NCBI GenBank assembly: GCA_015039465.1
Contig: MU130477.1
Span: forward strand, 205,191 to 269,190
DNA: 64,000 bases
Origin: Phlegmacium glaucopus
Taxonomy: Eukaryota > Basidiomycota > Agaricomycetes > Agaricales > Cortinariaceae
Reading direction: 5' to 3'
Shown here: piece after piece, positions 1 to 12,800 of the stretch
How the letters are laid out: every line of letters begins with the position of its first letter
How positions within the stretch are numbered: position 1 is the first letter of the stretch
The notes under the pieces: generated by a model
The model's database searches: none
The model's input: the letters and a program-made list of their open reading frames with translations, nothing else
Told to the model about the DNA's origin: nothing
Program-made: the position numbers and the translations under genes

Positions 1-1633
1 AATAAGGTGCTGGTCAGTGACTGGGGACAGTCAGCATTTTAGTTTGAGGGAGATGATACGGTATAAATGTGTACATGCACGGATATGCACATTTTTCTGG
101 AAATATCCCTAATAAAATAATTAAAAACTAAACTATTTATGCAATCTGGCACAGTGAGGATCATTGGTATTGACTACACCAGATGATTAAATGGACTTTA
201 CAATGAATATATCTATCATAACAGGCTGAAGATAATTTATGATTTGAATTAATCTAATTATCAAACTGTCTACCACACTGGATTTCCTAGCTAAAACCAT
301 GAATATCCATGACAACTATAAGGAATATATTGTAAAGAAAATAACTACTAAGTCTATACTATGATGGGGAACTATCTATTGCATCCAACTTATGTCTAAA
401 AGCCAAAGACAAAGGACTTGTACTACAAGAACCAAAAGTTTGTCACAGAGCGTTACAAGAAGTCACAAATGTGCTAAGCGCACATCAAAAGTCGTGTTGA
501 AAGGTTACATAATCAAAGAGAGAGCCGGACACCTGGTTCTTCATTAATTAAAGTCCGAGAATGGACAATTGCAGGATGGTTACTAATAAGTAACCGGATA
601 ACAATAAACACAATAAACAAAGGTCTAGACCTGTTGTGAAGAGGTCCAAAAGCTGAACTATAAATAAAATACAATTACTTAGCGGTTTTATTGTTTAAAA
701 TATGTATATGTAGCATATGAAAACTTGTAAGAATATCATCAAATTGTTTCTTTCTTCCCCTCTCATACTTTGTATCAGAGAGTTAAGAAAATAAAAGAAC
801 ATCAGATCTAAGTTTGGAATTGTTTAATATTGTACATTGGTTGTACTACCTTCGAAGTCAGTCTTCAAAATCTATTGGAGTTATTTGCATTGGTGCATTG
901 GTTGCACATTTGTTTTGAAAAGTGTATTAGTTGCACTACTATCAAAGTTAGTCTTCGAAATTCTATTTGAGTTGTTCACAACTATAAAGTGAAATATATT
1001 GGGAAATAAACCAAAGACATAAAACAGAATGGTTACACTACCTAGGAAACCCATACCGCGTCATTTGCAGTGGTGTATTTAGTGTGGTTTTCTTAAATTA
1101 CACTATTTCAAGGGTATATCACTGAGTACTTATCACTGTGGAATTACGGCCGCAACAGTGATCCATCAAATCACCAGATATCCACATGGCAGTGGCATGA
1201 GTAGACTCAGATCAGGTGGATGAAGCTAAATCCGAGCTCAGATTAAACTTTGGCTGCACCTTGGTTGCTCAGTGTTGCCATCAGCGGTCTGCCAAACTGT
1301 ATTCTATGGTACACAGTGCGGTACAGTGTGCACCATAGCCATACCGTTGGGGGTTGAAAGTTCAAGAAATACAGCTGACTACTGTTACAGTACAGTGTGC
1401 AGCCCTATTTAAAATTAATAACAGTGCTGGTTCCCAACAATTCCTTTCGGGTTGCTATGCTGAACCCACACCATATGGGTATATTTCAATTTCTAACAAT
1501 TTCTAACATAGCCTATACTACCCCGTAGAGCCCAGATGTTAGTAACGTGTTAGTAACACAATTTTCTAACCTATGTTAGAAATTAGGCAATTTCTCACGG
1601 AACCCTAACCTGGAGTGAACTCAACACTTCCAA
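1..1633. other. Gene-free AT-rich stretch
   Basis: No open frame with recognisable protein content on either strand. It holds a degenerate tandem duplication (836-980) and, at 1498-1587, a pair of 14-base inverted arms (AATTTCTAACATAG and its complement) about 60 bases apart within a run of repeated TTCTAACA. It looks like decayed transposon or intergenic DNA. Confidence 0.6.
836..980. repeat. Degenerate tandem duplication, about 88-bp period
   Basis: The segment beginning CATTGGTTGTACTACC at 836 recurs near 925 as TATTAGTTGCACTACT, and both continue through a similar GTCTTC-AAA-TCTATT-GAGTT stretch. Two units only, with scattered substitutions. Confidence 0.5.
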
Positions 1634-2880
1634 CAGAGGCTGTGTTGAGTGTCGATGTTCATATACACTGCCAAAATGACCAGTGTGCTAATGGAAGATG
1701 TCCCATCACAACCCAGATCTTCACATAAACAATGATTCTATGATCACACTCCTTAGAATAAAAACTTGTGGTTACAGCTACATGCAAAACCCTAGGTACC
1801 TTCTCAAATATCCACTCCTGTGCCTTTGTTTGTATAAACAACCTCTTTTGGTAGCACAAGGTCCTGTGCTTTGTGACGATGTCCTCTTTCGGCACACATG
1901 TCGGTTACGTGTGGAGCTACTACTCCACCTATAATGGAGGGTTACATAGTTAGAGTTGGTTGAATATCCCTTGTAACTATAACCACTATGACTTACCACT
2001 ATATTCTGGCTGACGACGTGCTCGAAAGTAGGTAGGGTTTGGGTAAAAACAGTTAGACTGAGACATGAGAGGGAACTTTGTTGACCTTCAAGCCCAATAT
2101 TCCCCACTTCTTTATACTCTTGCGGCAAGCACAACGGTGCCAGGTCAACCTCAAGAATATTGGCTATGACATAGCGTTGGTATGGACAAGTTGTAACAGC
2201 GCCAGCAACTCAATGGATGTGTTGTGCAAGCAATGGAGGGAGCTTGGAGTGGTTGAAGGGTTCTAGTGCCCCACAGCTTGCATCATTACTTAACCAAAAG
2301 TGGTTGTTTATACAAACAAAGGCGCACAGACTGGATATTCAAGAAGGTACCTAGAATTTTGCATGTAGCTGTAATGCTTGCTTGTTTACCGGGAAGGGTG
2401 ATAGTGAATATTTTACTACTTACCTATGCTCGAAATTTGGTGCAAGATGATAATTTATACTGCCAAAAGGGATGGACATGGATTAAGATTCAGAGGTTCA
2501 AATCAATTTACTTCACAAAGTTCTATTATCCAACAGAAACTAAGTTTACTAGCCTCATCATAACTGACCCTTTGAAAGCAGCATGCACGAGTCATGACTA
2601 CCAAAACTACTTTGAAATTTGAATAATAACCACACGCTGTTCCCATATCCCAATCGAAGACCCCCCAAATTCAAAGCTCACCAAAGAGGTATTTTCTGCA
2701 AATGGAGAAGTCCCCTTGAAGTCCCCCATCAACACCAATATATGTAGTCTGACACACTCCCCAAATGGGGAAGTTATGAGATGCAACACACCGTGCTTTG
2801 GCTGCCTCACGGCGGCCAGAGTTCTAACCACCTAACCTCCCCAAGACCCAGTGTATATGAACATCAACACCAAACACACT
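1634..2880. repeat. Nested inverted-repeat block, probably a decayed DNA element
   Basis: An outer pair of inverted arms is seen: 1637-1672 contains GATGTTCATATACACTG, and its complement lies at about 2849-2870 in a similar surrounding. A second, longer pair is nested inside: 1771-1854 and 2291-2375 are reverse complements over about 82 bp with roughly nine differences. The arms share a core TTGTTTATACAAACAAAGG. No transposase frame is visible. A decayed foldback-type or MITE-type element is the simplest reading. Confidence 0.5.
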
Positions 2881-2947
2881 GTCACAACTGACTTTGGCAT
2901 TGCGTTTGAGGTGACAGGTGGCGATGATACCTTTTTGTCTCTTCTTG

Positions 2948-3056
2948 GATCGCGTTCGCTCTGCTATGATCATCCTGCAATGCCGCTGTCTGGATGGGAC
3001 TGGGAGATAGATATTCTGCGAAGACGCCATGCAGGCTTTCAAAGGGATATTCTGAA
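2948..3056. repeat. Dispersed repeat, copy 1 (copy 2 at 29756-29861)
   Basis: About 105 bp starting ATCGCGTTCGCTCT and ending CTTTCAAAGGGATATTCTGA recur at 29756-29861 in the same orientation with scattered substitutions and small indels. Here it lies in non-coding DNA. The second copy is read, antisense, as the C-terminus of a predicted gene. Confidence 0.75.
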
Positions 3057-4317
3057 TTCTATAGAAAGTGTATAACATCAGTAAATTCAGGGTCTGCTTA
3101 CCGGCACCAGACAGCACTGGGCAGTGCCATAGTGCCATAGTAAAGGGTCCTTTATTTACAGCGCTGTCAAGCATCACGGTCACGCTATGGCATGATATAT
3201 ATTTACTATACAGTGCTATATAGGGTGGGGTTAATATTACTATTATTACAATATACTGGTCAATTTGAGGCTAGAAAGCTATGTTCACGCAAGGATAAGG
3301 AAAATTAATATATGTATAAATCATATTATTTTCAACTATCTACACAGTTTGAGTCATATTATATATGTACTACCCATACTATCAATAGTAGGTTCGTAAA
3401 TGAGGTGTTGGATGCTGTTGGATGTCGAAAACAGGCAGAGGTGGTTGGAGTGTTGAAACGGCCCAAAACGAACCCCTCACATCCCATTTGGATGGGGAGG
3501 AGGGGCTGGGTAGTTGAGGTTGTTGAAATTGTAGCTAAAAGTAGCAATTTGTTAGTTTTTGAAAAGAACAGTAAGAAATTCAAAAAACTCCTCACCTTGG
3601 CGCTCGGCGCTCAGCACTCGTTGTCACCTCATATCTTCTGGGGCTAGGAGGTAGGTATGCGACTTGTCATTTGTTGCTGTTAGTGGTTGTGGTAGTATGC
3701 TGGGGGTGGGTGGGTATCAGATGTACCAAAGCAAACCTATTTTGATGGGGAGGAGCTGAGTAAATGACAAGGCCATAGCTAAGAGCGAGCATCTGGCATT
3801 GTCAGTGGTAGAACCTAAGCAGTAGTATTAATTAGTTAAAAAACAATTTAAAAAAAATAAAATGGGCTCAACAGGCACCGCCCACGCAACACCAGAGTGT
3901 ACATGGTGGTGGTTGAGAGGAGGGTAGACGTGGCAACAGATGCGCAGTAACAAAGTTGGAGTGACAAAAAAATTCCCATATATGTAAAGATCAACTTTGC
4001 GCACGGACTTTGTTTAGGGCTGATTTATTTAACTTAAATGAAAAATGTGTGGCTCTAATGTGACACAGTGACAAAGCTATGCCAGTGTGATAGAGCGACA
4101 ATACACTGCTGGACAGTGCTGGTCTGTGCTGGTGCACGTCACATGGATGCTATGGGACTATAAGTATGGTGATGTGACTATATGATACTATGGTCTTTGC
4201 GTATTCTCTTGTTTAGTCAATGCGGAAGGTCATGAAATCAACTGTAGTTGATTGCCTGGGGTACAAGCATGTTGGTAGACTACAAAATATAAACATTATA
4301 TATGATGCAAGATGCAG
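3057..4317. other. Gene-free stretch before the DIRS-like element
   Basis: No supported gene. The open frames at 3312-3647 (plus) and 3359-3595 (minus) overlap each other and neither has recognisable domain content. The sequence is rich in short CAGTGCTG-like words and poly-A tracts. Confidence 0.5.
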
Positions 4318-4522
4318 TAAGCTAGGTGGGCGAAAGCGCGAAGCGCTTCCCGACCCGAGCAGTGATCCAAATTAGACTGGGGAGAGACAAGCTGCAAAAC
4401 CCACATTATAGGAGTCTGACAACACAACGAGTGAGTCTCGTTACCCAGTTAATAGGAGAAGGGCTGCTATAGTACTTACTGCAAAAGTTCTGAGGCGGTA
4501 CGGACAGTGTGCCGACCATAGG

Positions 4523-5264
4523 TCACCTCCGTCCCTGCAGAAGGGACTGGGAGGGAATAATAAATTGCGAGAAAGCCTCGTGGGCTTCTGTGTTGGCCTG
4601 AATGAACAGCGTGAGAATCTGGGCATGCTTCCTAAGATAAGTCAGGAAAGCATCGCTGCTCCATCGTCCCATGACTTTCATAGCCTCCATGGGTACTCCT
4701 TGGAGTAGGTAAAATAGGGTAGCGCCAATGCGAATACCATGGCCCTGCAGGGGCTCGAGTCCGGCTTGGCGAGCTGCAGTGGCAAGCCGTTTGACGAAGG
4801 CGGATTTGGTGAGAGGGCGCAATTGGTTATTATGCCAATATGAGAAAAGGTGGGTGCCCTCGGGTGGGTTGTTGATTTGTCAGTGGTTGTCTAGTGCATT
4901 GTAGGGGTCAGTGAGTCCTGGGTGACAGCTCCAGCACATGTCTTCACCCTCAAGCGGAGCTGCCTTGGTACGAGGAATATGTAGGACTGTCACTTCTAGC
5001 CCTTCCGGATTCCGCTCAACTCTGAGATTAGCAACTGTGATGTGGTGAGCTGGAGAAAAAGTGTCTAGCCGGGGGATGACAAACTCTCCAACCCGGGCTG
5101 CTGCGTAAAAGCAGGTGGTTAGGCATGCAAAAACCGCTGCGTCAAAAGGCTCTCCGAGCATTAGACGCTGGCGAATATTGGAAATGAATTCCGGGGTGTA
5201 AGGTAGTCTTTTCTTTCTCTTTGACGAGGGGGGGGTGAGCCGGTTCGCTCCTTTGAGTAAGGCG
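4523..5264 (-). pseudogene. Tyrosine recombinase of the DIRS-like element (5' part lost in gap)
   Basis: The protein reads in one frame from the gap edge at 5264 to a stop at 4523, broken by a single TGA at 4880-4882 where a Trp codon is likely. Before it, AARVGEF supplies the first catalytic Arg region of tyrosine recombinases. After it, GHGIRIG gives the H-x-x-R box, GRWSSDAF the next conserved block, and FLTYLR the presumed nucleophilic Tyr. The enzyme would integrate circular cDNA. Without the N's it cannot be said whether the frame joins the upstream RT ORF. The family assignment is firm; function in this copy is unlikely. Confidence 0.8.
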
Positions 5265-5713
5265 NNNNNNNNNNNNNNNNNNNNNNNNNNNNNNNNNNNN
5301 NNNNNNNNNNNNNNNNNNNNNNNNNNNNNNNNNNNNNNNNNNNNNNNNNNNNNNNNNNNNNNNNNNNNNNNNNNNNNNNNNNNNNNNNNNNNNNNNNNNN
5401 NNNNNNNNNNNNNNNNNNNNNNNNNNNNNNNNNNNNNNNNNNNNNNNNNNNNNNNNNNNNNNNNNNNNNNNNNNNNNNNNNNNNNNNNNNNNNNNNNNNN
5501 NNNNNNNNNNNNNNNNNNNNNNNNNNNNNNNNNNNNNNNNNNNNNNNNNNNNNNNNNNNNNNNNNNNNNNNNNNNNNNNNNNNNNNNNNNNNNNNNNNNN
5601 NNNNNNNNNNNNNNNNNNNNNNNNNNNNNNNNNNNNNNNNNNNNNNNNNNNNNNNNNNNNNNNNNNNNNNNNNNNNNNNNNNNNNNNNNNNNNNNNNNNN
5701 NNNNNNNNNNNNN
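5265..5713. other. Assembly gap (449 N)
   Basis: Run of N inside the DIRS-like element, between the RNase H and recombinase regions. Open frames reported across it are artefacts of translating N. Confidence 1.
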
Positions 5714-6211
5714 GCAGAGCAGGGTCCGACCTTTCGTCTGCCATCCCTATAGCCTACCCGTCTCCGGTAACCGAAGCTCAAAGAACGTACGTGAGAGACG
5801 GTTTGGTCGGTTGGGCCACTCATAAAGGCTCAGAAACCACTGTTGGCTCCCCAGCAGTTTCCGACCCCTCCATCTTCAACCCTTTAGTTGTTTCATAAGG
5901 CAGCATAGGTGCTGGAGTGTCTATGTATGGTTACGAGAAAATAGTGTGCGATGTAATGGTCGTTCCTTTTGGGTCGTCTACGGGGAAGTTCTCCTGAGAT
6001 GGGCCGTTGAAGAGTAGAGGAGGGTCGTTAGCTGTAAGGCCCGCGATAGGTCGTTAAATAGTAACTGAAGCTGGCATTTTAGGGGAGGACACTTGGGTTG
6101 CGAGTTGAAACTTCTAAGCAGAAAACAAAAATGCGTTCGAAGATGTAATTGATGGTTAGCCTAAGCGGCCCTTTTGCAAGGTCAAGTCCTGGCACTGAGA
6201 GGTTTGTGGGG
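5714..6211. other. Element sequence between RNase H and recombinase, no clear ORF
   Basis: Internal element DNA. A minus-strand frame over 6079-6420 continues past the RNase H stop but does not look like the expected C-terminal RNase H sequence. This suggests a deletion or frameshift after the WRAWDL stretch. Confidence 0.5.
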
Positions 6212-7669
6212 TCAACCGCCTGGCGCAGGAAGGTCCCATGCTCGCCATTTGTCGCCAATAACAATGCCGATGCCCACACCTGAGCTGGCATCTGAGAAGG
6301 CATTCCTGTCCGTAACGGGGTATGGGCCTGGAATGGGACGAATGACACTTGGAGAGCTGAGCTTGTCGAGCCACCAGGTGAGATCTGAAACAGTGTGATG
6401 GGGTGCGTGGTGTGGAACAAAAGGGTTGGAACTAAAAGATCCGACGAGTGCCTCGAGTCCAGTTAGATAAGCGCAACCAGCTGGCAGAATTAGACTCGCA
6501 TGCAAAAGTTTCCCATAGAGTCGTTGAGCCTCTTCTAGTGTGTGGGTAGTGCGCGAGAACCAATCTCTGATGGCCATCCCATACTTGGACTTCTTGCCTT
6601 CCGTGATAGCAACCGTGCGTTCTGAAAGATTCCATTCAAAACCTAGGAAAGGTACGATGGATGAAAAGGGGATGGTCTTGGAAGATTCCCAGGGAATGCC
6701 GAGCTGTCTGGAAATTGTGTCAATGTCCGTATCACAATAAGTGAACAGAGCATCAGGTTGAGATCTATTTGGAAGATTCAAAAAGTCTAAAAAAGGGCAT
6801 GCCACATCCTCATCGAATTCTGCCGGGAGGTCATTAGGGAGAGTTTCACCTCAGTACCAATAGCGGCTACCAGACTGCAATTGTCCTCCGTTCTCTGCGA
6901 TGATATTGCACCAACGCTGACGCTTGGCATTGTACTCGTTAACATGCTCAGCCAGAATACGGAAAAATATATGATCATCCACCCATTTAGAGAGTGGACC
7001 AACTCCTTTTGCACGGAAAATATCCGTTGTTGCATCTCCCAATTCACCATAAATACCTCCTGCTGAGGCAAGTCCAAAATCATTACAGATATTAATACCA
7101 AATGCATCATCTCCAAGTAACTTAATGACGAGACCAGGCCACTGGCTAGGAGTAATGGGAATAGTCTGATAAGCTTCCGCAACATCGCGAATGGAAGCTT
7201 GAGATCCAGGAGGGAGATTATAGATAGTGAAGCATATAGTAGCGAAGGTACCCCATGTGCAGGGGTACATATCCGCATCGATAGTATAATTAATGGAAGA
7301 TGTAATAGGAGTAGGGGTATGAGGATATGAGAAGTTATAAACAGCACGGTATTTGCCTGGCTTTCCAGGCTTGGGTACCCAGGAAAGAGGCGATGATTGG
7401 AAAGGTCCGATGAGCGATTCAACCTCCTGATGTGTGCAAGGGCCGATGTAACGGCCACGTCTGAATTTGTTTGTGACCACTTCTTGATAAGCTTCCGGGT
7501 GCTGGAGCAGGGTGGGACTATTAGCTGGTGCAAAGGTAGAGTATATGGGTCGGATTCCGGCATCGAACCCTTTTTGTAGACAGTAAGGTAGCTTTGGATA
7601 TTTAACAAGTATGTTACATTGGCGCAGTGCTGTCTCCCAGGCCTCGGCGTTATAAGGTGTTAGCGCTCA
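6212..7669 (-). pseudogene. Reverse transcriptase-RNase H of the DIRS-like element
   Basis: One frame is open from just after the TGA at 7667-7669 and reads YNAEAWETALRQCN, then KYPKLPYCLQKGFDAGIRP. It continues through the RT fingers and palm (WVPKPGKPGKYRAVYNFSYP, DVAEAYQTIPITP) to the catalytic KWVDDHIFF box. A TGA at 6851-6853 interrupts it; the same frame then continues through the thumb (FLGFEWNLSERTVAI) into RNase H with FSDASSGVGIGIVIGDKW. The frame stops at 6212, shorter than expected for a full RNase H domain. It would copy element RNA to DNA. It is recognisable but disrupted. Confidence 0.8.
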
Positions 7670-9321
7670 GTCTTTTCTGAGCTCGAGGACACCTCTGAGC
7701 GCCGTGATCCTTGTTACCGCATCCAGAGCATTTGTGACGCTGCTCATGTGAGCTGGAAGTACACCCGCACCAATTATTCCAATCGTTGCACAAGGTTGTT
7801 CCTGCCGGGGTAATGAGCCTTCCCTCCTCGTTCTTCTGACACCTAGCCTTGGACCCGTCCCAGAAGGTCTCTGATCAACACTTCCTGGTGTCGTGGGGGT
7901 CTGTGGCCAGGCAGAGAGCGCAGACTGCTGGCCCATGCGAGACTGCACTGAATGGAAAGGAAAAGTTCTTGGAAGGGGAATGTTGGGGTGGAGGGTAGCG
8001 GTTATATGGTGGAGGGGAAAAGCAACGCGATGGGGTATTGGATACTCGCCGAGACGGGGAATGCGAACACGTGGGATTATGGGGACGACCACTGCCACTA
8101 GCCGACCTGGAGAACTGCTCCTTTTCATGGTAGTTGCGTTGTCTTGGGGTTCGCATCGGGTCTTGCCGGCTTTCCTGCATAAATGTGCTGCTACAGGCTA
8201 CTCGTAGCTTTATATTTTGAGAAATATTGCAAGATTAGGTATGATGCCAACCGGATGCCCGGGAAGGTGTGATGCATGGTGCGTGGTGTGTGGTGTGTGG
8301 TGCGTGGTGCATGTTGAAAGGTGCAAGGCACATGAGTTGGTCGGTGCATGATGCGTATCACAAAGTCATTGCAAAGCGGGGTAGGTGAGGGAAAAAGGGG
8401 GGAATAAAGTTAGCTAGGGGTCAATGCCTGAGACGGACGGCACAGTGACTGACCTCATTAAGAGAAAAAAGTTGGGCCTTATCCAAAATCTCCTTGTAGA
8501 TACTTTGAAGTAAGTCTTCATTGATAATACCGATGGTTGAAGGCGGATCCGAGCTTCAACTGGTCGTGCCATTCACGCCGTACCCGGGCTTGGTAAGTGA
8601 TGAGTGCCTGCTCGCCGAAGTCACGTTGGCGGTAGGGGTGTAGCTCCAACTGAGTGAAGAACTGAGCGAAGGCGTTGATGGCCTTCTCGGACCACTGGTA
8701 TTTGGTCATTAACGGTATAAAGGCGTTCTTAGCCATGGACATTTGACGAAAACTTAACTCATTGTCTGGAATGACATTTTTTGAAGCCTTGAGTGACAAC
8801 ACTGACTTCAGTGCGACCATGTTGTCGATCTTGGCCAGTCCGAAGGTGTCGTCGTTCTGCGTGAGTTGAAGCTGCATGGCATCGGAACAACCTTCGGGTG
8901 TGAGGTACCACAACTCTACGAATTCGAAGTCCTCAATTTTCTTCAAGGCGTACTGAGCTGGTCTCGGGGCAATATAGTTGCCAACGGTGGAGGAATCGCC
9001 GAAATCCTTCATCTTGAGCTTCTTCTTCTCCGGTTCTGCCTGGTCATCCTCTCGCTCTGGTGGGTCCTGAACTGCCAGCAGTTCCTCATGCTGTTGCTGT
9101 CCCTGTGCTTCTTGAACTGCGTTGGCGTCATCAATTACCTGCTGGTCCCACCTCTGGACCCATTCATTATGATTCTGTGCCCATGACACGTCAAGTGCCT
9201 GAATGGCTTGCTCCACATTCATCCCATTTTGAATGAGGGCATTTCAAAGGACATTGTAATGCAGTCCCGCGTGGTCTGGCATCACCTCGAGGTGAGGGTC
9301 ATGGATTATTCTCTCGTCCAT
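7650..9321 (-). pseudogene. Gag-like ORF1 with CCHC zinc knuckle, disrupted
   Basis: The likely ATG is at 9321 (MDERIIHDPHLEVMPDHAGL). A TGA at 9244-9246 interrupts the frame, which resumes as NALIQNGMNVEQAIQALD and runs to RDFGEQALITYQARVRREWH. At about 8518-8540 the coding sense moves to another frame (IINEDLLQSIYKEILDKAQ), so a frameshift is present. After a probable intron (about 8200-8455) the ORF resumes with a basic, Ser/Pro-rich stretch. A TGA at 7875-7877 replaces an expected Arg codon before SETFWDGSKARC. The end carries CSGCGNKDHGAQRC, a perfect C-x2-C-x4-H-x4-C knuckle, and stops at 7650, overlapping the RT frame. It would package element RNA. Confidence 0.7.
8274..8312. repeat. 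GGTGYR-type simple repeat
   Basis: A run of GGTGCG/GGTGTG words lies in the probable intron of ORF1 of the DIRS-like element. Confidence 0.6.
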
Positions 9322-9843
9322 AGTATCCTAGGATGTCGATTTTATAAGTATTTATTAAATGATTAAAGGGTTGCTTAGGATTGATGTTTTAAGGAGTGTT
9401 TATTAAAGGAGAGTGTTTGAGGTAGAGAAAAGCGAAAAACAAGCAAGAGCGAGGCAGAGAGCCAGAAACCTAAGAGTGAACGATGGGAGTATCAAAAGAA
9501 GAAGCGTTGTAACACTGTGACATCCCACGCTCACTCAAAGACTTGATTCTAATCTAGCTCATTCTTCGCTAAGACGAGAATATTGAGAAAATATAACTTT
9601 GTGTGACGTGACTATGACAAACTATGGGAAAATCCTGAATTTGCTGATGAAAGGATTTAGAGGGAAAATAATCCTTTGTTGAATGAATAAATGGATGGAC
9701 GAATGAATGAAATGCTACCAAAAGGTGTAATGTACTCAGATGGAATTACGAGGGAGTGAAGGGTCCAGGAGAATGGAAACTGATTGATGAGAATTGGCGT
9801 CGACAAGCTGAAATGAATCAACCAATTACCTCACCTAGTATAA

Positions 9844-12800
9844 CTAATAAGCTGAGCTCGGTTTGGATTTCATAGATTTGAAAAACGAGAATGTGATCTT
9901 CCTACTGAAGTTCTCTGTCATCTTCACAAGACGTTGCCCAAGCGGAAGCTTCAATCTCCTCATCTCATTAACTGTTGACTCCAAATTGACCTTCAGTTTC
10001 TCATGTTCCTCCCGCAATGGTTCCAAGGCCATCTTGTCACCGTCTGCGTGCTTCATTTCATTTCGAATCCGCTGGAGTAGCTCTTCACGTTTCATCACGA
10101 GATGCTCCATCTCCGAAAAAAGCTTCTGTCCAGCAGAGGTCGCAGGGAGCTTCTTGCGCATATCCACCATTTCTTGTTGGAGGAGAACGGAACTTCGTGT
10201 GTTTGCTGCGTCGATTAAGGGATCAATGAGGGCAAAAGCGGATTCGCGAGTCCGCAGGAATCGGCCAGTCGTAGAATTACGATCCAACATAGCTCGCCAA
10301 TATTTTGATTTAAGCTCTTCCTCTCGTGCCGCTCCCGTTGCATTGTCAATGTCGTCCCACATCGTCGTCGCTAGTATGACATTTTGGAAAGAGTTTTTAC
10401 CGCAGAGCTCCTCAAACATCCGTAGATTCTTTAAAGGCGTGCCAGCCATCCGATTGTCAGTTATCCGGTGGAAATAGAGTAAGCCACTCAGTAAAATATT
10501 CTTCGCGTATCTGTAGAATTAATATTTGAGTCATGTTATAAGGTCATCCACGGCGAAAAAATACATACGTTGATTTGAGCCAATCGGCAACCATTTTGAG
10601 GATATCGACATCAGACTTGTTCGTATCGTCGAAACCTGGGGTATCCACGAACACCAGATCACCATAGGCCAGCTCTGGCATGGAAATTCTGACATTGTTG
10701 ACTTCGTTCGTGCATGATTCTAAATTATGCCCCACACCGATCTCAAAGTCGGTGATGATATTTATGAACTGGTGTTGCCGATGTTAGGTGATCATTTAGA
10801 ACATGTGAAGGACGTACGGTGCTTTTCCCTGAACCAGTTGGGCCCATGACGCTGCATAATATGTAACCATTATGAAAAAAGCCAACACCGTGATGAATAA
10901 AGAGGGTAGCCGCAAGAAATGACGTACGCAATGATTATATCGTCTGGAGATAAGTCATCTGTCTCCACTAGTCTCGCTAAAGCCCCTTTCAATAAGGAAA
11001 AAGAACCTCCACTCGTTTTCTTCTCGGGGTTCCTGTCCTTCTGAAGGAACTGTGAGTAATTGTTACAAATTCAGCCTCGAAACTAACGTTTGCTTTTCCA
11101 GTAGCCTTCCTGTAAAATTAAAGTTCAATAGAGTTGTATTTAATTGCGCCGCATCAACCTACATTTTTTGGCTGGGCAAAAGGTTATTAACAAAATAGTC
11201 ATCATATCCGCAATAAAAGACACCTACCTATTATCCTCCATCTCCTGCTGGAGAAGTGAATTTCTGGCATCGATAAAAGGTTTAATAAGGCCAAGAGCGG
11301 ATTCACGAGTATACAAAAATCGGCCGGTGGTAGAACCGCGGTCGAGCATCGATTGCCATGACCCCGACTTCAGTTTATTTTCTCTTAAGCAACCTGTTTC
11401 CTTATCAACTTCGTCCCACATCGTCGTTGTAAAGATGACATTGTGGAATGCATTCTTTCCACAAAGGTCCTCGAACTTGCGTAAATTTTTTAGAGGCGCA
11501 CCAGGCATTCGGTCATTGCACATCCGGTGGAAGTAGAGAAGACCGCTCAGTAATGTCTTTTTACCATATCTGCGAAGGAAAATGTCAGAAAAAGTTTGAT
11601 CTGATTGACATTTAAAATATGATATACGTGTTTCTCAGCCATTCAGCGAGCATTTTGAGGATTTCAGTATCGGATTTGTGTGTGTCATTAAATCCTGGGG
11701 TATCAACGAAAATGACGTCGCCGTTGGTCAATTCTGGGGCGGACATCTTGACAATGTTGATCCCGCTTGTCCGCGATTCCGAGTTATAAGTCGTGTCGGT
11801 GTCCGAACCAGTGGCAATTTTAATGAACTATGACTGATATAAGCCAGTGGAACCCAGATATGCCGAAATACGCACTGTACTCTTGCCAGAACCACTTGGG
11901 CCTATAACCCTAGAAAAGTGGGAAATCAATATAAACAAAACAGGGGAGTCAAGAAGCGACCGACGCAATGATCACATCGTCTTGCGACTCCATCTCCGTC
12001 TTGACCTGCCTCCCTAAGGTCTCCTTCCAAAAGGCGAGGGGACTAGATTTCTTCTCAGACAGAAGTTATTAAGACATAAATAATTGTGGATGCTAAGTTT
12101 ACCTTTGATTTTGCAGCTAGCTTTCCTTGATTTCTGTAAAACGATTAAATTTCAGGCGACGGGAAGTTGCTTCGAGCACACGGACATTTTTTGGCTAGAT
12201 GGACTATTTATTGATAAGTTAGGCCGCTGCACGGTCTACGATTCAGGGGGCACGTACTTGTCCATTTTATTTTCTGTCAGCCTGGAGGACAGAGATAACT
12301 CAGAATCGCATCGACGTAACGGGGAGTTTATAGGCACAACGTCTCGATTCTCAACTTCCTGAGGCTCGATCTCTTCTCTTTCCCGATGCTTTTAAATGCA
12401 CGCGTAAGACTTCAACGTTTGGTTAAAACTGATCTCAAACTCGCCTTTGATTTTGACTCGGAAGAGAGATGTGTTTTGTTGCTGCATAATCAATTGTCAA
12501 TCAAAATGAACTTTATGCGACCTATGAAACACGTACGGGTGTTGGCCAGGCTTATTGTTCTCGACCAATTCCCATTGTGCTGTATTCTCGTCTTGATCGT
12601 GCGTGTATCTATCAGAGTTGAATTCTTGAGGCTTAGGAATGAGTGGGTTCTGGTCGAGATCGTGAAAGGGGGCGGAGTCATGTCCGCCTTCTTGAGGGTC
12701 AACTTGCTCGCCTTTCTGAGGCTCAACTGTCTCAAATTCGACTGCCTGATGTGTGGTCTCTTGATTAGATCTGATTTCTTGAGGCGGATTTTGGAATTTC

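Larger units (their letters stand above)
4318..9590 (-). mobile_element. DIRS-like tyrosine-recombinase retrotransposon, decayed
   Basis: On the minus strand the order is Gag-like ORF with CCHC knuckle (9321-7650), reverse transcriptase and RNase H (7669-6212), assembly gap, tyrosine recombinase (5264-4523). This order is that of DIRS/Ngaro-type elements, which integrate with a tyrosine recombinase instead of a DDE integrase. The outer limits come from a 290-bp derivative at 21131-21420, which joins sequence like 4318-4450 directly to sequence like 9490-9590. The coding parts carry several in-frame TGA codons and at least one frameshift, so this copy is probably dead. Confidence 0.75.

Noticed and set aside
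2824..3183. 119-residue minus ORF over the dispersed repeat
   Set aside because: Lies on repeat DNA; no domain content and no counterpart frame at 29756-29861.
5142..5825. Long open frames across 5142-5825 on both strands
   Set aside because: They are translations of the N run; only the recombinase frame at its left edge has real residues.
6787..7608. 273-residue minus frame overlapping the RT
   Set aside because: Wrong phase: RT motifs lie in the frame open from 7666; this frame gives low-complexity Leu/Ser sequence.
9863..10477. 204-residue plus frame opposite G domain 2
   Set aside because: Shadow; a similar one recurs opposite the duplicate at 13886-14209, as expected for antisense of a conserved gene.
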